A stretch of 64,000 bases of DNA from Ceratodon purpureus (Eukaryota; Streptophyta; Bryopsida; Pseudoditrichales; Ditrichaceae), in contig CM026422.1 in NCBI GenBank assembly GCA_014871385.1, positions 15,324,127 to 15,388,126 on the forward strand, read 5' to 3'. The notes beneath the pieces are model-generated. The model saw nothing but the letters and a program-made list of their open reading frames with translations. It was not told the DNA's origin and did not search any database. The translations under genes and the position numbers were made by a program. Below are positions 36,265 through 49,428 of the stretch, piece after piece. Each line of letters begins with the position of its first letter. Position 1 is the stretch's first letter.

Positions 36265-38490
36265 AAGGTGTACGCTCGGTGCAAGTGGCGCCACTTGCGG
36301 CTGACAACCGGATCGAAGTACCCAGCCTGTCAAAGAATGAACCTCATGACGAGTCACCATGTAACGTTGTGGAAGATTGGACCTTCTGTACAAATACGAA
36401 GCACTCAAGCGAAACCGGTGTGAATGAGTATGTAGAGTTGTTTGGTTTTTGCCAATAATAAGTCAGAGGAACACCACTGCCTGGACGTCGACCGAGGAGC
36501 AGGAGTCAGTCTCAGGGTCGATTTCTTTAAAGTTTTTGGATAGTTTGGTACCACAAAGCCAGTAGTCGGTTTGCCGACTCACGGCTTGCGCCGATCTATT
36601 ACTAGGTTTTTTACTGTTGAGTTAGGCCACATTACATAATCCTCTTAAACGCCCATTTAAACGTTTGTTTGTGTGGCCTGGGTGTTTTAATATTTGAGGA
36701 ATATAACATACAGTACTTCGTGCGTTGTGTTTACATCCTTGACTGCAAGAGGACCGAAGGTTTTGTAATGTGAACGATATCCAGTCACACTTTGAACTTG
36801 CACTTGTATGTCTGTGAAGTCATTTTGATGTTCCAGGAGCACTGGTCATTGTGATGCTACAGGTGCACGTACGGTTCATTTCATAAGCTCCTCTTTGTTT
36901 TATAGGCACTGCGCGTGGCCATCTATGGGTGGTAATACTTGTGGCCTAAGCAAGCTGTGAAATTTCGACCTTATTTCGATAGACGGCCTGGGTCGAATTA
37001 CTGTTTGCGAAGTTGCGAACGTGATTTGACATAAATAGCATCTAGCAGCCTCGCATTTATTATTGAACCCAGATCGATGTGTAACTGTCCATCATTCCTT
37101 ACGTGAACAGTCACGAGTATATACGATTATTCTTTTCTGATGTCGAGACGTTGTTTTGACTGAAAGATTCATTCCACATCATCGTCGAGAAGTCCCTCCA
37201 CCGTCATTTCCAGCACGTGAGTGCGGTGAGGCTAGCTGACTACGTGGCTACACTTCCTTGCTACAGCGCCGGCCACACAAGGCTCAAGCCTTTCGGAGCC
37301 TCTTTGCATGGTCCTGGTGCTAACGTACTTACTCATATCATACTTCGGACGCGAGTTGCTCTCACGTCCTGGATTTGTTGTCTGTCGAGCTAGCCGACGT
37401 GCAACTTCTCTCCTTGATGCTTAGCTTCTTTTAGAGCAAGATTTCCAGGCTCTCCATCGAGCTCTCCAAGTTTAGGATGATAACAGTCGTTGCAAATGCC
37501 AAGAGTAGCTGCTAATTCAGAAGACTATTGTGTTCGACAATTCAATGCAGGAGGATGAGAAGGATGATCCAGTCTCACTGAATGTACTCAACAAAACAGT
37601 TTCCAAAACTCACTGAAACATTTCCAAAATTCATCGAAACAGTTTCTCACTTTCCAAAACTCACCGAAACATTTCTCATACTCACTGATGATCACAACGT
37701 TTTGCACATACCATCACTTGCACATGAAGCATTAATACTAGAAGATTTTAAACCGGTAGTCCCCACTCACTCCCGAGGTTACCTCACCTGTTTCTATATT
37801 TTGAGTCAAAATAACTTGACCACTCCTCTGACTAGCAGAGTGCTCCGAGAGAGGTGGAGAGACTCAAGATTAGGGTTCCAAATGGTGCAGAGTGTGTCCT
37901 CGCTTTATATACCCGGACTCTCAGTTTAAGCTATGCATGAGGTTTATCACTCCAATAGCCTCTAACCATTCTTCAACTCCTTTGGGGACATTTTTAGTAG
38001 TGTGAAAGGCTTTCACAGGTTTTTGGAAAAAATTACTAGTTAGAAGGACTTGTTAAGAAATTGGACCTTAAAGCCAAAAACTAAACAAGATATATTTCAA
38101 TGATACCACAAATATGCACTCAATTATCCCAAGAACAACTATAGAACCTCATTTCAAATTTGCAATTGTAATTTACATTGTAATTGAAGCAAAAGATAGG
38201 AGTAGTTCATGGTAGATGTTGTATAAGTTAATTGTAATATGTGGAATGATATTACAAAAAGAAATTAATGTTTTTTCATGATATTTTAGTACGATTTGGT
38301 ATTGTTCCAACACACTTTACGGTTTTCAATTCTGATCATTTTTGAGTTCACAATGAATTTTCCAAGTTTTCAGAAAAACTCCCTTCAAGGAGAAATTCGT
38401 TAACGGCCAACACCCAACCCAATAAGTCTTTATCTTATGTGTCTCTTGTAAGAAATTCCCAAACTAAATCATGGCTTCTCTATCGGTCGT
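36265..38490. other. Intergenic DNA, no recognised gene
   Basis: Composition is mixed. Near 37585-37690 the unit CCAAAACTCACTGAAACATTT is repeated several times imperfectly. A TATA-like TTTATATACCC at 37901-37911 follows an open frame of 115 residues without recognisable motifs. An LTR fragment is conceivable but no pol-type sequence supports it. Confidence 0.35.
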
Positions 38491-39230
38491 GGAGGGAAGC
38501 ACAATAAAGTGTATGGTCACAAAAGTGCTTCGCTCATTGCCAATTTCAGCCCCTATCGCAAAGACTTAAAAAAGTGGCATCTCGGTTGTTGGTATGATGG
38601 GAAGAAGTTTGGGTATAGAAAATAGACTTGGTTATCTAAAGTGTGGGAGAATATGGTACGAATTCGCGTCTTCTACAATGTCGTACGAGAACCTTAAAGT
38701 CCGACAAAGTGAATGCAGTCATTTGAAAAAGTGATAAGAACATATGTCAAATGTTGTCGGAAATCACTTTTGATTCCACAGTGCCCTCCGTTTGTGAATT
38801 GCGGTTGTAGAAATGACAATGACCACTTCAAATGAAAGTTTGGGCGGACGAGAAGTACCGCAAGGACGTTTTTGAGACCCAGTTTTCCGCGAAACGTTTT
38901 GGGGTTTTTTTTCACCGGACATTGTTTTTTAAATTGGAAATAACATCCTCTAAAGTCAATAGAGGGCACCAAATGAAGAAATTAAGACTTCGGAAAAGTT
39001 CATTTTCATGATTTAGAACTAGTGGTCAAATTAAGTTTCAATTGAGGACATTCTTTTTATGAAGATGCTTGTAAGATACTTTACGACACCCTAGAAAGTG
39101 ACTAAAATGATCAAAAACTACACCAAAATGCTCAAAATCAGCTTTGAGCTTTAAAAAACAGCACACTTCATATTCACTTCTTAGTAATCACATATTGCAC
39201 TTTGTGGTCCACTTTATTGTGCTCTCCTCC
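38491..39230. mobile_element. 740-bp element with inverted ends GGAGGGAAGCACAATAAAGTG
   Basis: The left end reads GGAGGGAAGCACAATAAAGT and the right end, read inward, GGAGGAGAGCACAATAAAGT. The similarity continues inward through a GGTCACAAA / GGACCACAAA stretch. The interior carries no gene. I could not find a clear target duplication, so its superfamily is open. Confidence 0.6.
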
Positions 39231-41449
39231 TCAGCGCAATTCATAGGCGCTTACTATGGCAATGCAAATTCATTTTTATAAGCCATTGTAAAACATCATA
39301 GTAAGAAAAAATCATATGAATCATTTTGTTGAGGTATTTTCTTTATTGAATAAAGTAGTAAAGTATTCCAAGTATTTTGCATTACAATAGAATTATAAAA
39401 AATTCAATTCAATGTAATTTGACATTTAAAAATTTGTGATTAAAAAACAAACATAGATGCATGTTAGAATTTAAATTTTGTTAAAACATACACATAAAAA
39501 TATAAAAAATTGTCTATATACTTTTGAATTGACTAATAGTGAAGGTTCAAATTTTAAATTTTAAGAATATATAAAATTTTGAGTAATTATTTTATTTTTA
39601 AGATTAAAAAAAAAAGTTGTAATTGCATTTATAATGTGCATTGTGTGAAAACATACAAGAGCATGTTATAAGAAGATTTTCAAAAGATGCATCAAATAGA
39701 TTTATGCAAATTTTTTTTATAGGGTTCTCTTATGAGTGAAGGACTAAGACAAAGGGACAAACACACTATTTTTTATAGTATGAATTCAATTGCTCTAGCT
39801 TTTAGTGTCATGGAGTGTTAGATTTCAATAGAAATCTCATCCCTTATACTAAAAACAATGCGTTGAAAAATTAATGCTTTTAAATTGTAATATAATAGTC
39901 AAGTTTAGGGAATACAAAAATTAAGATTTGTTTATATTTTTAGAAATTTAAATCAAAAGATAAATTGGCTACATAACACCTTCTATTTAAATACCCTTTA
40001 AAATCAAACAATTACCAAAAAATACTCTAAATCATTTCTTCAAACCTTCTTGTAATTAATTATAGTTCAATATGTTTTAGATAAATCATTATAATTAAAT
40101 TTACTAAAAGTTCATTTCTTTCTTAAAATGACTGCAAACTTCTACGGCTTGTTTCTCCATCACTCAATGTCCGTTATGAATAAAAATTGTTGGAATAGAA
40201 TAACATAATTTTCTTAGTCTTGTAAAGGTTAAAAAATTAATCTTTTTTACTTCATTTGTTAATCAAGTTGGAATGGAATTCAAATTTGAAACCACTATGA
40301 AAAAACTCATATTAAAAAAATGTAAGCTATTTTTCAAATAATTATCATACTTTACTTTTATATTCAAAAATTCACAAAAATGACTTATTCAATCACTCAA
40401 ATAGAACATGAATACAAGCACAACTAAACACAAGTATATACTAACACAAAGTATATTCCAATACAATAATGATATAAAATTGTAAAGAATTAATGTGTTT
40501 GAAAGTAATAAATGAAAAACCTACATATTAATAGGTATGATAATTTGTAATTGTTATAAGGTTGAAATGGAAAATTAATTTATAATTGTACAAGCTTAAC
40601 CTACTTCAAGATAGATACACATGACGTAAGCCTAAACTTATATCTAAAATGTAAATACTTTGTAGAGTGTTGTTACTATATGCACATGTACAAAGATCAT
40701 CAAAGAACATTGACATAGGTGTTGTTAAAGCATTTATAAGATTCCAAAACCTTATTATTTAAGGACTTCTTAAATAATAAGGTTTCGTAAAGGCAACCCC
40801 GTAATATTGGTCTTCTCAAGCAGGTATAGGTCAAACATGCATGATATATAAGAGTTTGAGATAGTCTTCAATTTATTTATTGTTTGTTGTGTAATAATAT
40901 CTATCTTTTGACTACATTCCTAAATGGTTACACCATATTCATTATTAAGCTTAAAACATAAAATTTTGATGTATCCACGATATCCATTCGTTTGATAATT
41001 GCTCTCAAATGAAAGAATATAAGTTGAAATTATGAAATCCCTAAGAAATAAGGAGTTATTAGAAACTTCTATTGCACATCTATATTACAATGTAGGACGC
41101 TGTGTCTCACACGACTGTTCCGTGGTGGAATCCGTTGAGGAGACATGTTCCACTCACTATTCAGGAAGTTTCAGAGGTCATCTAGCTATCATCCTCTTTC
41201 TCCTAAGATCATTTGGTAATTATGTATGATACGGTAATTATGTATGATATTTAAGTGATATTTGGATGATACTAATGTGATATTCACGTAAGATTTTGGT
41301 TTTGAACCGGAAAAAATACTAAACCTTCAAAACCAAATTGGTAATTTGGCAATTTCATTCGGCTAACTTACAACTAAGTCCGGGATCTCCCCAATCGTTG
41401 GTTCCACTTGCTAATTTGATTTGTCGAGGCTTCTGTTGCGGGAGCCGAG
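39231..41449. other. Very AT-rich tract with a strong small hairpin
   Basis: No gene is recognised. At 40747-40785 a 17 bp stem, AAACCTTATTATTTAAG, pairs perfectly with CTTAAATAATAAGGTTT across a 5-base loop. Confidence 0.5.
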
Positions 41450-42122
41450 ATGCCGGGTTTAGATTTGCGCCATGCATCGCCTTGCAATTCGGCCACTAAG
41501 GTATGAGTCTTAGCTTTGATGTGTTTTTTTTGGAAGCGGTTGAAGTAGTGCGGATGTTGGTTGTGTGTTGTGAGGAGCACTGTTGTAATTGTCTTATGTG
41601 AGAATGAAGAGGAATTAATCAATTATCGGGTTGTTGGCTAAAGGTTTTTTGGTTGATGGTGAGAGTTAGGGCTTGTATTCATGCTGAAGTGCTGATTATG
41701 TGGTGAATCAAATGCGACAATGTGTGTTTCGTTTTGTGATTTGCTTCTATAAATATTAAGATATTTTAGTGGAGTTTGTTTTTTATGAGAACTTTGGACA
41801 GTATTGGTTTTTAGGATGTTCAAGTGTGTGGTGCTTAAAGGAAGTTGTTTTGTTCCTTCGTGTATGTGTCATTATTCTTATAGACTTGTTTACTTTCTTG
41901 GATTTCACTGCTACTTTATTATTTAGCATCCTTTAACACATATATTGTATTCCTGCTAATTTGAACATGTGTGGACTTCCCGACCCAAAATGTGTGACAG
42001 TGGAAGTAGCTCATGATGTCTATAGGAGGTTGATACAAACGTTGGCTCAACCACAACATTGCGAGCTGCTTAATCTTTATAGTTGGTTCACATTCTCTAT
42101 CTTGTGGTTGCAGGTTTGTTGA
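41450..42122 (+). other. Exon-like fragments of unknown identity
   Basis: ATG at 41450 opens a 17-codon stretch (M-P-G-L-D-L-R-H) ending exactly at AAG before GTATGAGT, a good donor. It is followed by G/T-rich intron-like DNA of the kind seen in the first intron of the metallothionein-like gene. At 41967-42122 a 51-codon frame (M-C-G-L-P-D-P-K) looks coding, but I could not join it in frame to the first piece. It may be a broken host gene or a gene piece carried by the adjacent Helitron. Confidence 0.25.
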
Positions 42123-42711
42123 TTGTATTGACTTTGGTTTAGGATTAGAACATTATTTTGTTCATTTTTTCATTCTTCTTTAAGTGCAACCATTCTTTGC
42201 ATCCCTCAACATGGGAGAGCTTTCAATTGCTCTTAAGTGGATATAGACCTAGACAATGACAAATTTGCAACTTAGACAATAATTTTATCGAGTTTGAGCA
42301 TTTTGTATTGCTTTTTGTAGACACAAATACAAAAGTGTATTATATTTCCGTGTTATTCAATATGATCAAAAATTTGTATCCTTTATGAATCATTGATGAC
42401 CAACAAGCCATTGTAAAGTTGTGAAGTACAAGCAGATGGTGTTTTTCCCCCAAAAGATCTTATGTCGATTAGGTGACAATTGAAGCACTGTTGCCAACAA
42501 GTCATATCTTTCAGCTGAACTTTCTCTGAAGAGATGTTCTATTTGTTTACGTCTGTTGGGGATAATATCCATTCTTGACCCATGGCAATAATGACTCCGG
42601 AAATACGGACTTCTCAACACACTTTTAGTATATTGATTAATATACGTTCTACGACCTAAATTTTTCGTCTGGCAGCAGATATTTGGGTGTGCCCCCAAAA
42701 TATTTGCTTTG

Positions 42712-43087
42712 CAATTGAGCTAGAATGATTCTCACACGCTTTTTGTATTGTATTTTAGAAGCACATTTCCTTTCTGGTCCGTGTGCAAGCAAGCATATTT
42801 TTAAACTAATGATTTCTTTTACCCATTCTTGTACGGCATTGTCATTCCATTTCACTAGGCGGCAGTTTCTAGTGCCGTTGGCATTTGCTATGACAATTAA
42901 CAAGTCTTAAGGGCAATCCGTAAAGTATGTAGGATTAGATATTAGAGTCCCAGTCTTTAGTCATGGACAACTATATATTGCGCTTTTAAGAACAACTTCT
43001 TCAAATCATATTGCAGCTTTGCTTCCAAAAACTAGTACGGTGTCTAACACTGTCAATGTTGTTTACTCAGAAGTTCCGTTGCAATAA
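42712..43087 (+). pseudogene. C-terminal part of a Helitron (PIF1-type) helicase
   Basis: One frame from about 42712 to the stop at 43085-43087 carries the conserved end of Helitron helicases. In order these are L-C-N-(stop)-A-R-M-I-L, then [36 protein letters not shown], and [11 protein letters not shown]. Stops at about 42714 and 42908 (TAA where CAA for Gln is expected before G-Q-S) break it. Nothing upstream could be aligned to the rest of the helicase or to the Rep nuclease, so only a fragment remains. Large minus-strand frames over the same DNA are shadows. Confidence 0.8.
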
Positions 43088-44352
43088 AATCTCCAATTTT
43101 CATTTTCATTCCAAGTTTCAATTATTTGTCTTATTTTTTCCAAAATTGCATGTTCTATTACATTAATTTATCATTTTGTTTATGAGATCCCTAATAACAA
43201 AGAGATCATCATTATATCAAGAAGAGAACGTTTCATGTTATTTTATTTTATTTTGTCCCATCTTCTTATTTTACTATATTGATGAAACTTTGTTTTTTTG
43301 TTGTTTTTTATTTTCACTTTTAAATTTTTTTTAATTTTTTTAATTTTTTCTTCATATGATATACTGAATAATTCTATTTTTATTTATATTCATGTAAGGT
43401 AGTTGTAGATATTTGATGGATAATTGAATGTTGTAACCACATGTAGTAGTATTTAACTAGAGAATGAGAGGAGATAAAGATGGATGGGTAGGAATCTGAC
43501 AACTCCGAGCCGACTACATCTGCATTGGAGTTAGACAACTCCATCTTTAGTGCACTAAAGTTAGGAAAAGTCTAGATTGAGAACATGTATATAAGAGTTA
43601 GATTACCCAAGATGATGTGCATTAGAGTTAGACTATTTTATATGGGGTACATTAGAATTAACGTATTTAGATGGTAAAAAGATAAGATTGCTCTAGATCT
43701 GGGAGTAAAGGATGGGAAGATCTATGAATTAGATTGAAGATTGGAATAGAAAGTAAAAAGACTTGAAGTAGACTATAGTTCTTTTGAGAAAAGAATTAGA
43801 ATGATAAAGTAAAATCACTTCTTGTATGATTTATTATCTATTGTTGGGTAGTGAGCCTTAGATAATTTTCATATATTTTGTTTTAATTATTATACTATAT
43901 TTTATATGTTTTTTTTTTATTACATTTTAATTAGTATTTTGAAAGTTGGTGGCAAACAGTGGAAAGTTTGTTATTATTCACAATGGCAACTTTAAAATTG
44001 AGTAGTACGAGTGAGTCTATTTAAAGCATTTGAATTGACGTTGGACCTAACAATGTTAATGTACAAAAAATTTAAAAAAGAAAAAAATGTTCTCGAACCT
44101 ATGGTACTAGTCATAGAAGGAAAGAACATGATAGGTTTTTTTTTCTAATCAGTGTCTCAAACAAATTCATAACAATATAGTAAATTGGGTTAAAGGTTGT
44201 TATGAGAATCGTTTACGTTGAATGTTTTTTAGTAGTAATGTCCAAAGAGTTGAAGAGTATCAAAGACATATAGAACAAATATTGTTATATGAAATTTTTG
44301 GTAATAAGACATATAGAACAAATATTGTTATACAAAATTTTTGGTAATTAAC
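43088..44352. other. AT-rich DNA with a 43-bp tandem duplication
   Basis: No gene is seen. At 44264-44349 a 43 bp unit starting AGACATATAGAACAAATATT occurs twice in tandem with few differences. The 3' end of the Helitron could not be located. Confidence 0.45.
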
Positions 44353-45417
44353 TTGAACATGAGAAGAACCAGCTGTCTCTTGAAAGATTTCAGAGTTTGA
44401 TTAGCGAGGAGGTTAGAGGTGCAACAAGTTACTTAGATTTTTAATCCTGCTGATTATAGTTATATTCTTTTAATGGATAAAGTAATTTGGTTTGATAGTG
44501 AGCTAAGTAAATTAGTACATGATATAAAAAAAGATTTGTTAGATGTATCTTTGTTGCATTTTCTTCCACCCGAATTTGAAGTTATTTTTTTGAATAGAGA
44601 TGCGGAGTTTGTAAAAGGTAGCTATGGTATCATTTACAAATGTCACATTGTGGGATTTCATTTTATATCCAAAAATGAAAAATATGCTTGTAAAGCATTC
44701 ATTACTTGAGTTGAAAGAAACGCTATAACAATAATGACCATGGAAGCAACAAGTTGTTCTTTTGTTCATCATCCTTTATTTATTAAGTTGTTTGCTATTT
44801 ATCCTACCAAAATGCATGGATATATGCAATGGTGGAATGCCAGAACTTTGAGAAGTATGATTAACAAGTATAATAAGAAATTACCCATAGCGCCAAGAGT
44901 GGATGAGGAGAATGAGAAGTTGTTTCAACGACTACAAATCAGATTGTCGTGGCACTTTTTACATATGATGTTCTTTTTGTGTAAAAACGATAGCATACAT
45001 TGTGATTTGTTTCTTGACAACATTTTGTTGCATAAAGAAAGAGACAATATGTACATAGATGTTTGTGATTGGAGATTTGTATGTAGGATAGACTTTCATC
45101 ACAAAGGGAATTGGATTTAGATAGAATGAGACGGCCTTGGATAAATCCTTTTTTAATGAGTCTTTATCAATGAGAAGTAGCTAAATTTAGTTTAGCAACT
45201 GATGTTTATGTTATTTCAAGGTTAGCTCTTTAGATTATATGCTCTTTTATACTAGAGATTGAAAATTTGAATGTGGATTTTCAAATTTTACACTACGGGC
45301 CTACACAAACTAAGTATTGTAGCTACACACAAATGTTATGATGCACTTCTAAAAATAATAGAAACATTTAAACGGGCAATACTTGTGTTAAGGATTGATC
45401 CAATAGAATATTATTGA
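44353..45417 (+). pseudogene. Protein-kinase-like pseudogene
   Basis: Joined across frame changes, the sequence shows a helical N-terminal part (from L-E-H-E-K-N-Q-L-S-L) and then kinase landmarks in the right order. These are a glycine loop (K-G-S-Y-G-I-I-Y-K-C), the lysine strand (Y-A-C-K-A-F), a catalytic loop written I-H-C-D-L-F-L-D-N-I-L-L, a D-W-x position where kinases have D-F-G (V-C-D-W-R-F), a R-P-W-I-N-P segment and A-T-D-V-Y. The end at 45417 follows I-D-P-I-E-Y-Y. Stops at 44707-44709, 45118-45120 and later, plus a frame change, make it non-functional. H-C-D for H-R-D and D-W for D-F-G suggest an atypical kinase family. The specific subfamily is not identified. Confidence 0.65.
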
Positions 45418-46436
45418 AAAATAAAATAAAATAAAGACAATGTTTTACGCCTTCAATGTATATTTTATTTTTCTAAATAAATACATTTTTTTATTTTTTA
45501 TTTTTGAATCAACTTATTTGAAGTTTATAAAAGTTCTTAACATTAAACTAATGCCAATGTGGTCAATGGCACAGGTCCCACTATTTACTACAATGCATGC
45601 TACTAAATATTATGGCATTAGACAACCCAAGCTCAATGTTCAACAACACAGGTCCCTCTAGTAATAATTACAAATCTGCAAAGAAGTCATTGTTAACTTT
45701 GGGGCTATTGTTAATGTCAAAAAATTCTTGGCTAACATGTAGACCTCTTTTTGGATATTACATCCATTATAGCACCAATAATTCAATATCAAAAGAATGA
45801 CAATTAATATTACTTTCATTTGTTTGACTATATTTATCCAACTATGGTGCCACAAGTGGATGTTTCATCAAAAAAATATATGGATTAATTTGTCATATGT
45901 TTTATCTATGACCTTTATTATAAAAGCCTTAGATAGTTAATGTCTATTATCTTGTCATTATCCAAATCAATCATGATATGAGGATTCCAATGAAGGTCAA
46001 AACCTGTAATATATTCCAAAGAATATTTCATTGCTTTATTGGTAATATATCTTTCTACTATGCATGATTTGGGCTTTGCTATTGGATGTACTCACCCTTT
46101 CAATACCTTCCTATACATTTCTATAGAATACATTCATTGCTCTTCAATCCACCGTGCCATCGCTACACCACAGGGGGAGATGTACTACATGATAAATCTA
46201 GATGTCAAAAAATGAAAGTGGAAAATCCATCTCTATAAAAGTTGTAAGTTCTACATCTTTTACCTTTATTATTTAAGCTTGCAATATCTACAACCATAAT
46301 TTTTTTGCACAAACTTTCTTAAAGACACAAGATACCTTATAAATTGTTTTCCAAATTCAAAGTGTTAATGTCTCTTTATTAGCTTGGAAGAAGATCATGT
46401 AATATATTATGTCAATTATGACGGTCCGGAATGACT
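45418..46436. other. AT-rich intergenic DNA, nothing recognised
   Basis: Only short frames without motifs; possibly remnants of older repeats. Confidence 0.35.
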
Positions 46437-46818
46437 TTAAAACTACCAGAGGGCCTTTGGGTAGTGATGGATAGGCTCTTGGCATCCCTATGGGATGACC
46501 AGGGTTCGAATTCCAATGCCGCCCGGGGCTTTGCCACCATTGATCCACCCGATCTCGGTGGGGGTCTCTTGACCTTGTTGTATGGGTACCCTTTAAAATG
46601 TCCTAGGGGTGGAGAACATGTCCGTTCTTCCTAATGGTAGTACTTAGCTCTAGGCTAGGTAGTTATAGTGTTACTATAGTGTCCATCCTCGAACAGGGAG
46701 AGTAGTTGTGTCACATTGTCCCCCTGTCCTGTGGGCACCGGGTCACTGGCACTACGAACGGCCACTTTATTCACGCCGGCCCGACTGGGCTGGTGTTTCT
46801 ATCTAACTATCTATCAAT
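46437..46818 (+). mobile_element. tRNA-derived SINE
   Basis: This compact GC-rich island sits in AT-rich DNA. Its head looks like a tRNA gene: an A-box-like TAGTGATGGATAGG (from 46462) and a perfect-looking B box GGTTCGAATTCC (46503-46514) at the right spacing, the internal RNA polymerase III promoter. A 300 bp tRNA-unrelated body follows, and the 3' end is a short TATC-type simple repeat (CTATCTAACTATCTATC). It does not fold as a functional tRNA because the acceptor stem is not matched. These traits together define a plant SINE; start and end are accurate to roughly 10 bp. Confidence 0.8.
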
Positions 46819-49428
46819 CATGAGGTTTTCAATCCACTATTTTTTTATCTCTAATATGGTAAGCCCAAAGAAGATGTTATGATTGATAGGTGCTCAAACA
46901 TTTTTCAAAACATCTATAACTATTTGAGACTTGAAACTTGTTCAATATAAAAATCGGGGCGTTTTTTTACATGTGTATAAATTTTATCATCTTAATTTAA
47001 CCGTTTTATTTTTTCCCAATATCCACATCAATATATCGCTTTAACATCAAGATACACACAATTTTGCAAGATGAAGCAAATTCATTATACAAATCCATTT
47101 GCATCTTCTTTTATTTAATAAAATGTTCTATAACAAATATATATATATATAGAACATACCAATGTTATCTTAATTTTTTGATGACATAATTTTTTTTAAG
47201 AATTTCCAAATGTACTATTTTAAAAAAGAATTTTTTGTTGAAATAAATTAATTAACATATTAATAGAAATTTAGGTATAAAAGGATACGTTGTTTTCTTA
47301 ATTTAATCAATTATTGTAATTTTTTCTACTGTGAATTTTTAAGTTTTGGTAGTGTCTTTAACATAACTAAAGCGTGATTTATATATGTCATATAATAACT
47401 TATAAAAATATGTATGTAATTCATTTTTTCTAAAAATATACTTTATGTATAAAAAATAAATATACCTACATGCAAAAATTTAAAGAAAATTTAAAGATTC
47501 AATATAATAATATTTATAATAGATAAGCTCTAATATTTGTGTTGCAATATGCATATCACATTATGAACTAATGACAAGGCTTAAGTATTGGTCACATTGT
47601 GATGTAAGCTTGGTCCAATAATTTTTTATTCTATAATTAAAATGAAATATAGTGGTAATGATGACCATATCAAATGTTTTGTTACTTGTTTCGGAAGGCT
47701 TGTCTCAATAATCCAAATATTCTATTTTTAATTACATTGAAGAAGGATACCATTGATGGTAATGAAATAAGTGACTAATAAAGAAAAATGTGAATCTTGT
47801 ACAATATCAAAAGTCTTGAATAGGTGTTCAAATATTAATTGGTGTTGATAGTATGTATTCTACTAATGCAAAAAGCCCATTGTTTGGTATGATGTATTTG
47901 TGTTTTATATACAACTATACAATTTGCGTACTAGGTCAATTCATTATATATTTTATTTGATTAAGTTGTCTATGATGGAGTGGTATTGTTTCTATATATG
48001 AAGTAGCATTAAAACTTATTTGTTTTTAGATAAACGTATATGTTTAGATGCAAAGAAGTAGAATATCCAATAAAAATAAAGCATATTGAATATTTTTTGT
48101 TATTTAAAAGTATAATTGTATTATATTATTAAAACTCTTAGGAACACTAAAAGCTAGCTACAAATAAAATACAAGCTAAGGTATGTAAATAAGTAAAGTG
48201 AAGTGTAGATAATTGATTTTTTAAGAAAAAAATCAATATTGTAATGATGGTTAATAAATGATAGAAAATATGTTATTATTTCTTAAATATGATGATTTGG
48301 TTATTGATCATTAATTATTTGATTTTAAAATAATAATGCAACACACTCTGCTCTAGTGCATAATATTTATTCTTCTATATTTTTCTAGGATCCTTCTATT
48401 TTGTGATAATATATTCATTTTGATTAATGATTTAAAGACAAACATGATTATGTATCTTTGAAGAATAAAAACTCCCACCCCAAAGGGGCGGCATTTATCC
48501 TTCTATATTATTCTAGGACCCCAAAGAAGCGGCGTGAATATAGTGTTTGCTCGGCCACTCGACAAGACAAAAGATAGTGAATCTAAAGCTATACTAAGTG
48601 CCTACTAGTACACCTCTTTGGATTCACAGATGATAAACTAAAAAATGTCTAACTAGAAGCTATTTCAATTAAAAATTATAGATAAAGTAATAAAATAAAT
48701 AATTCTTTGCATTTCTCACATGTCTTTTTTACCACCTTGGCCTTCAAACTTTAAACAAAGAAAGTGAAAGGAGATTTAATGGCTTCTAAGGTATAACGAG
48801 AAAATAAATCTTTAGAATAATTCTACTTCATTACTTTTATATATGAGATTGGATAAATACAAACCACACTTAGTTTGAACTATCATAAGCTTATTGTTGG
48901 TTGTTCTATATTTTGTATGGATTATATGGGTTTATTACTGTACTTAGTACAATGACTAAATTAGGTTTAGTAATAATTTAAAGTTAGAATTTCAAACTAG
49001 TATAGTAAATTGTGATTTATAAAGGCATATATTGTTTCAAGTTGAAAAATTGCATAGATCACAACATAGCTACCTCAAATAATGTGGACTGTCAATCAAA
49101 GTAGCCTCCATAAGAAGAGAAGAGTACATGATCGGCATGAATAAAGTATTTGTTTGTTTAAGCAACCTACATTAATAAAAAGAGCTTTCAAATATTATAG
49201 ATTTATTTTTTTGCAGTAAAAGAATTAAGACTTTTAGAGAAAAGTATAAAAATAATATGTATGATTGTTTCAAGTACTGTAGCCTACACAATATAATTGA
49301 AAGTGTACCACGAGAAACTCTTTTAGCCGATAGACTTTTAATTTTATTTTGAAATGAAGGAACAATATATAGGATTTTAAATATGCCTGAATTTAGCCTC
49401 CAATTTACCTATGTTATTTCCATTTTAA
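46819..49428. other. Very AT-rich tract, no gene
   Basis: Short AT microsatellite at about 47139-47151. Two similar stretches with TTATTCTTCTATATT...CTAGGA lie at 48365-48391 and 48495-48521. No gene family is recognised. Confidence 0.4.

Noticed and set aside
37582..37929. LTR retrotransposon end
   Set aside because: A TATA-like site and repeats are present but no paired LTR, primer-binding site or pol sequence could be found.
42390..42903. Two long minus-strand frames (102 and 84 residues)
   Set aside because: The right one overlaps the Helitron helicase motifs read on the plus strand. The left one has no recognisable motif; it could be a separate fragment, but cannot be supported.
46462..46520. 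Functional tRNA gene
   Set aside because: A and B boxes are present, but the acceptor stem does not pair and a 300 bp body with TATC tail follows, so it is a SINE head.
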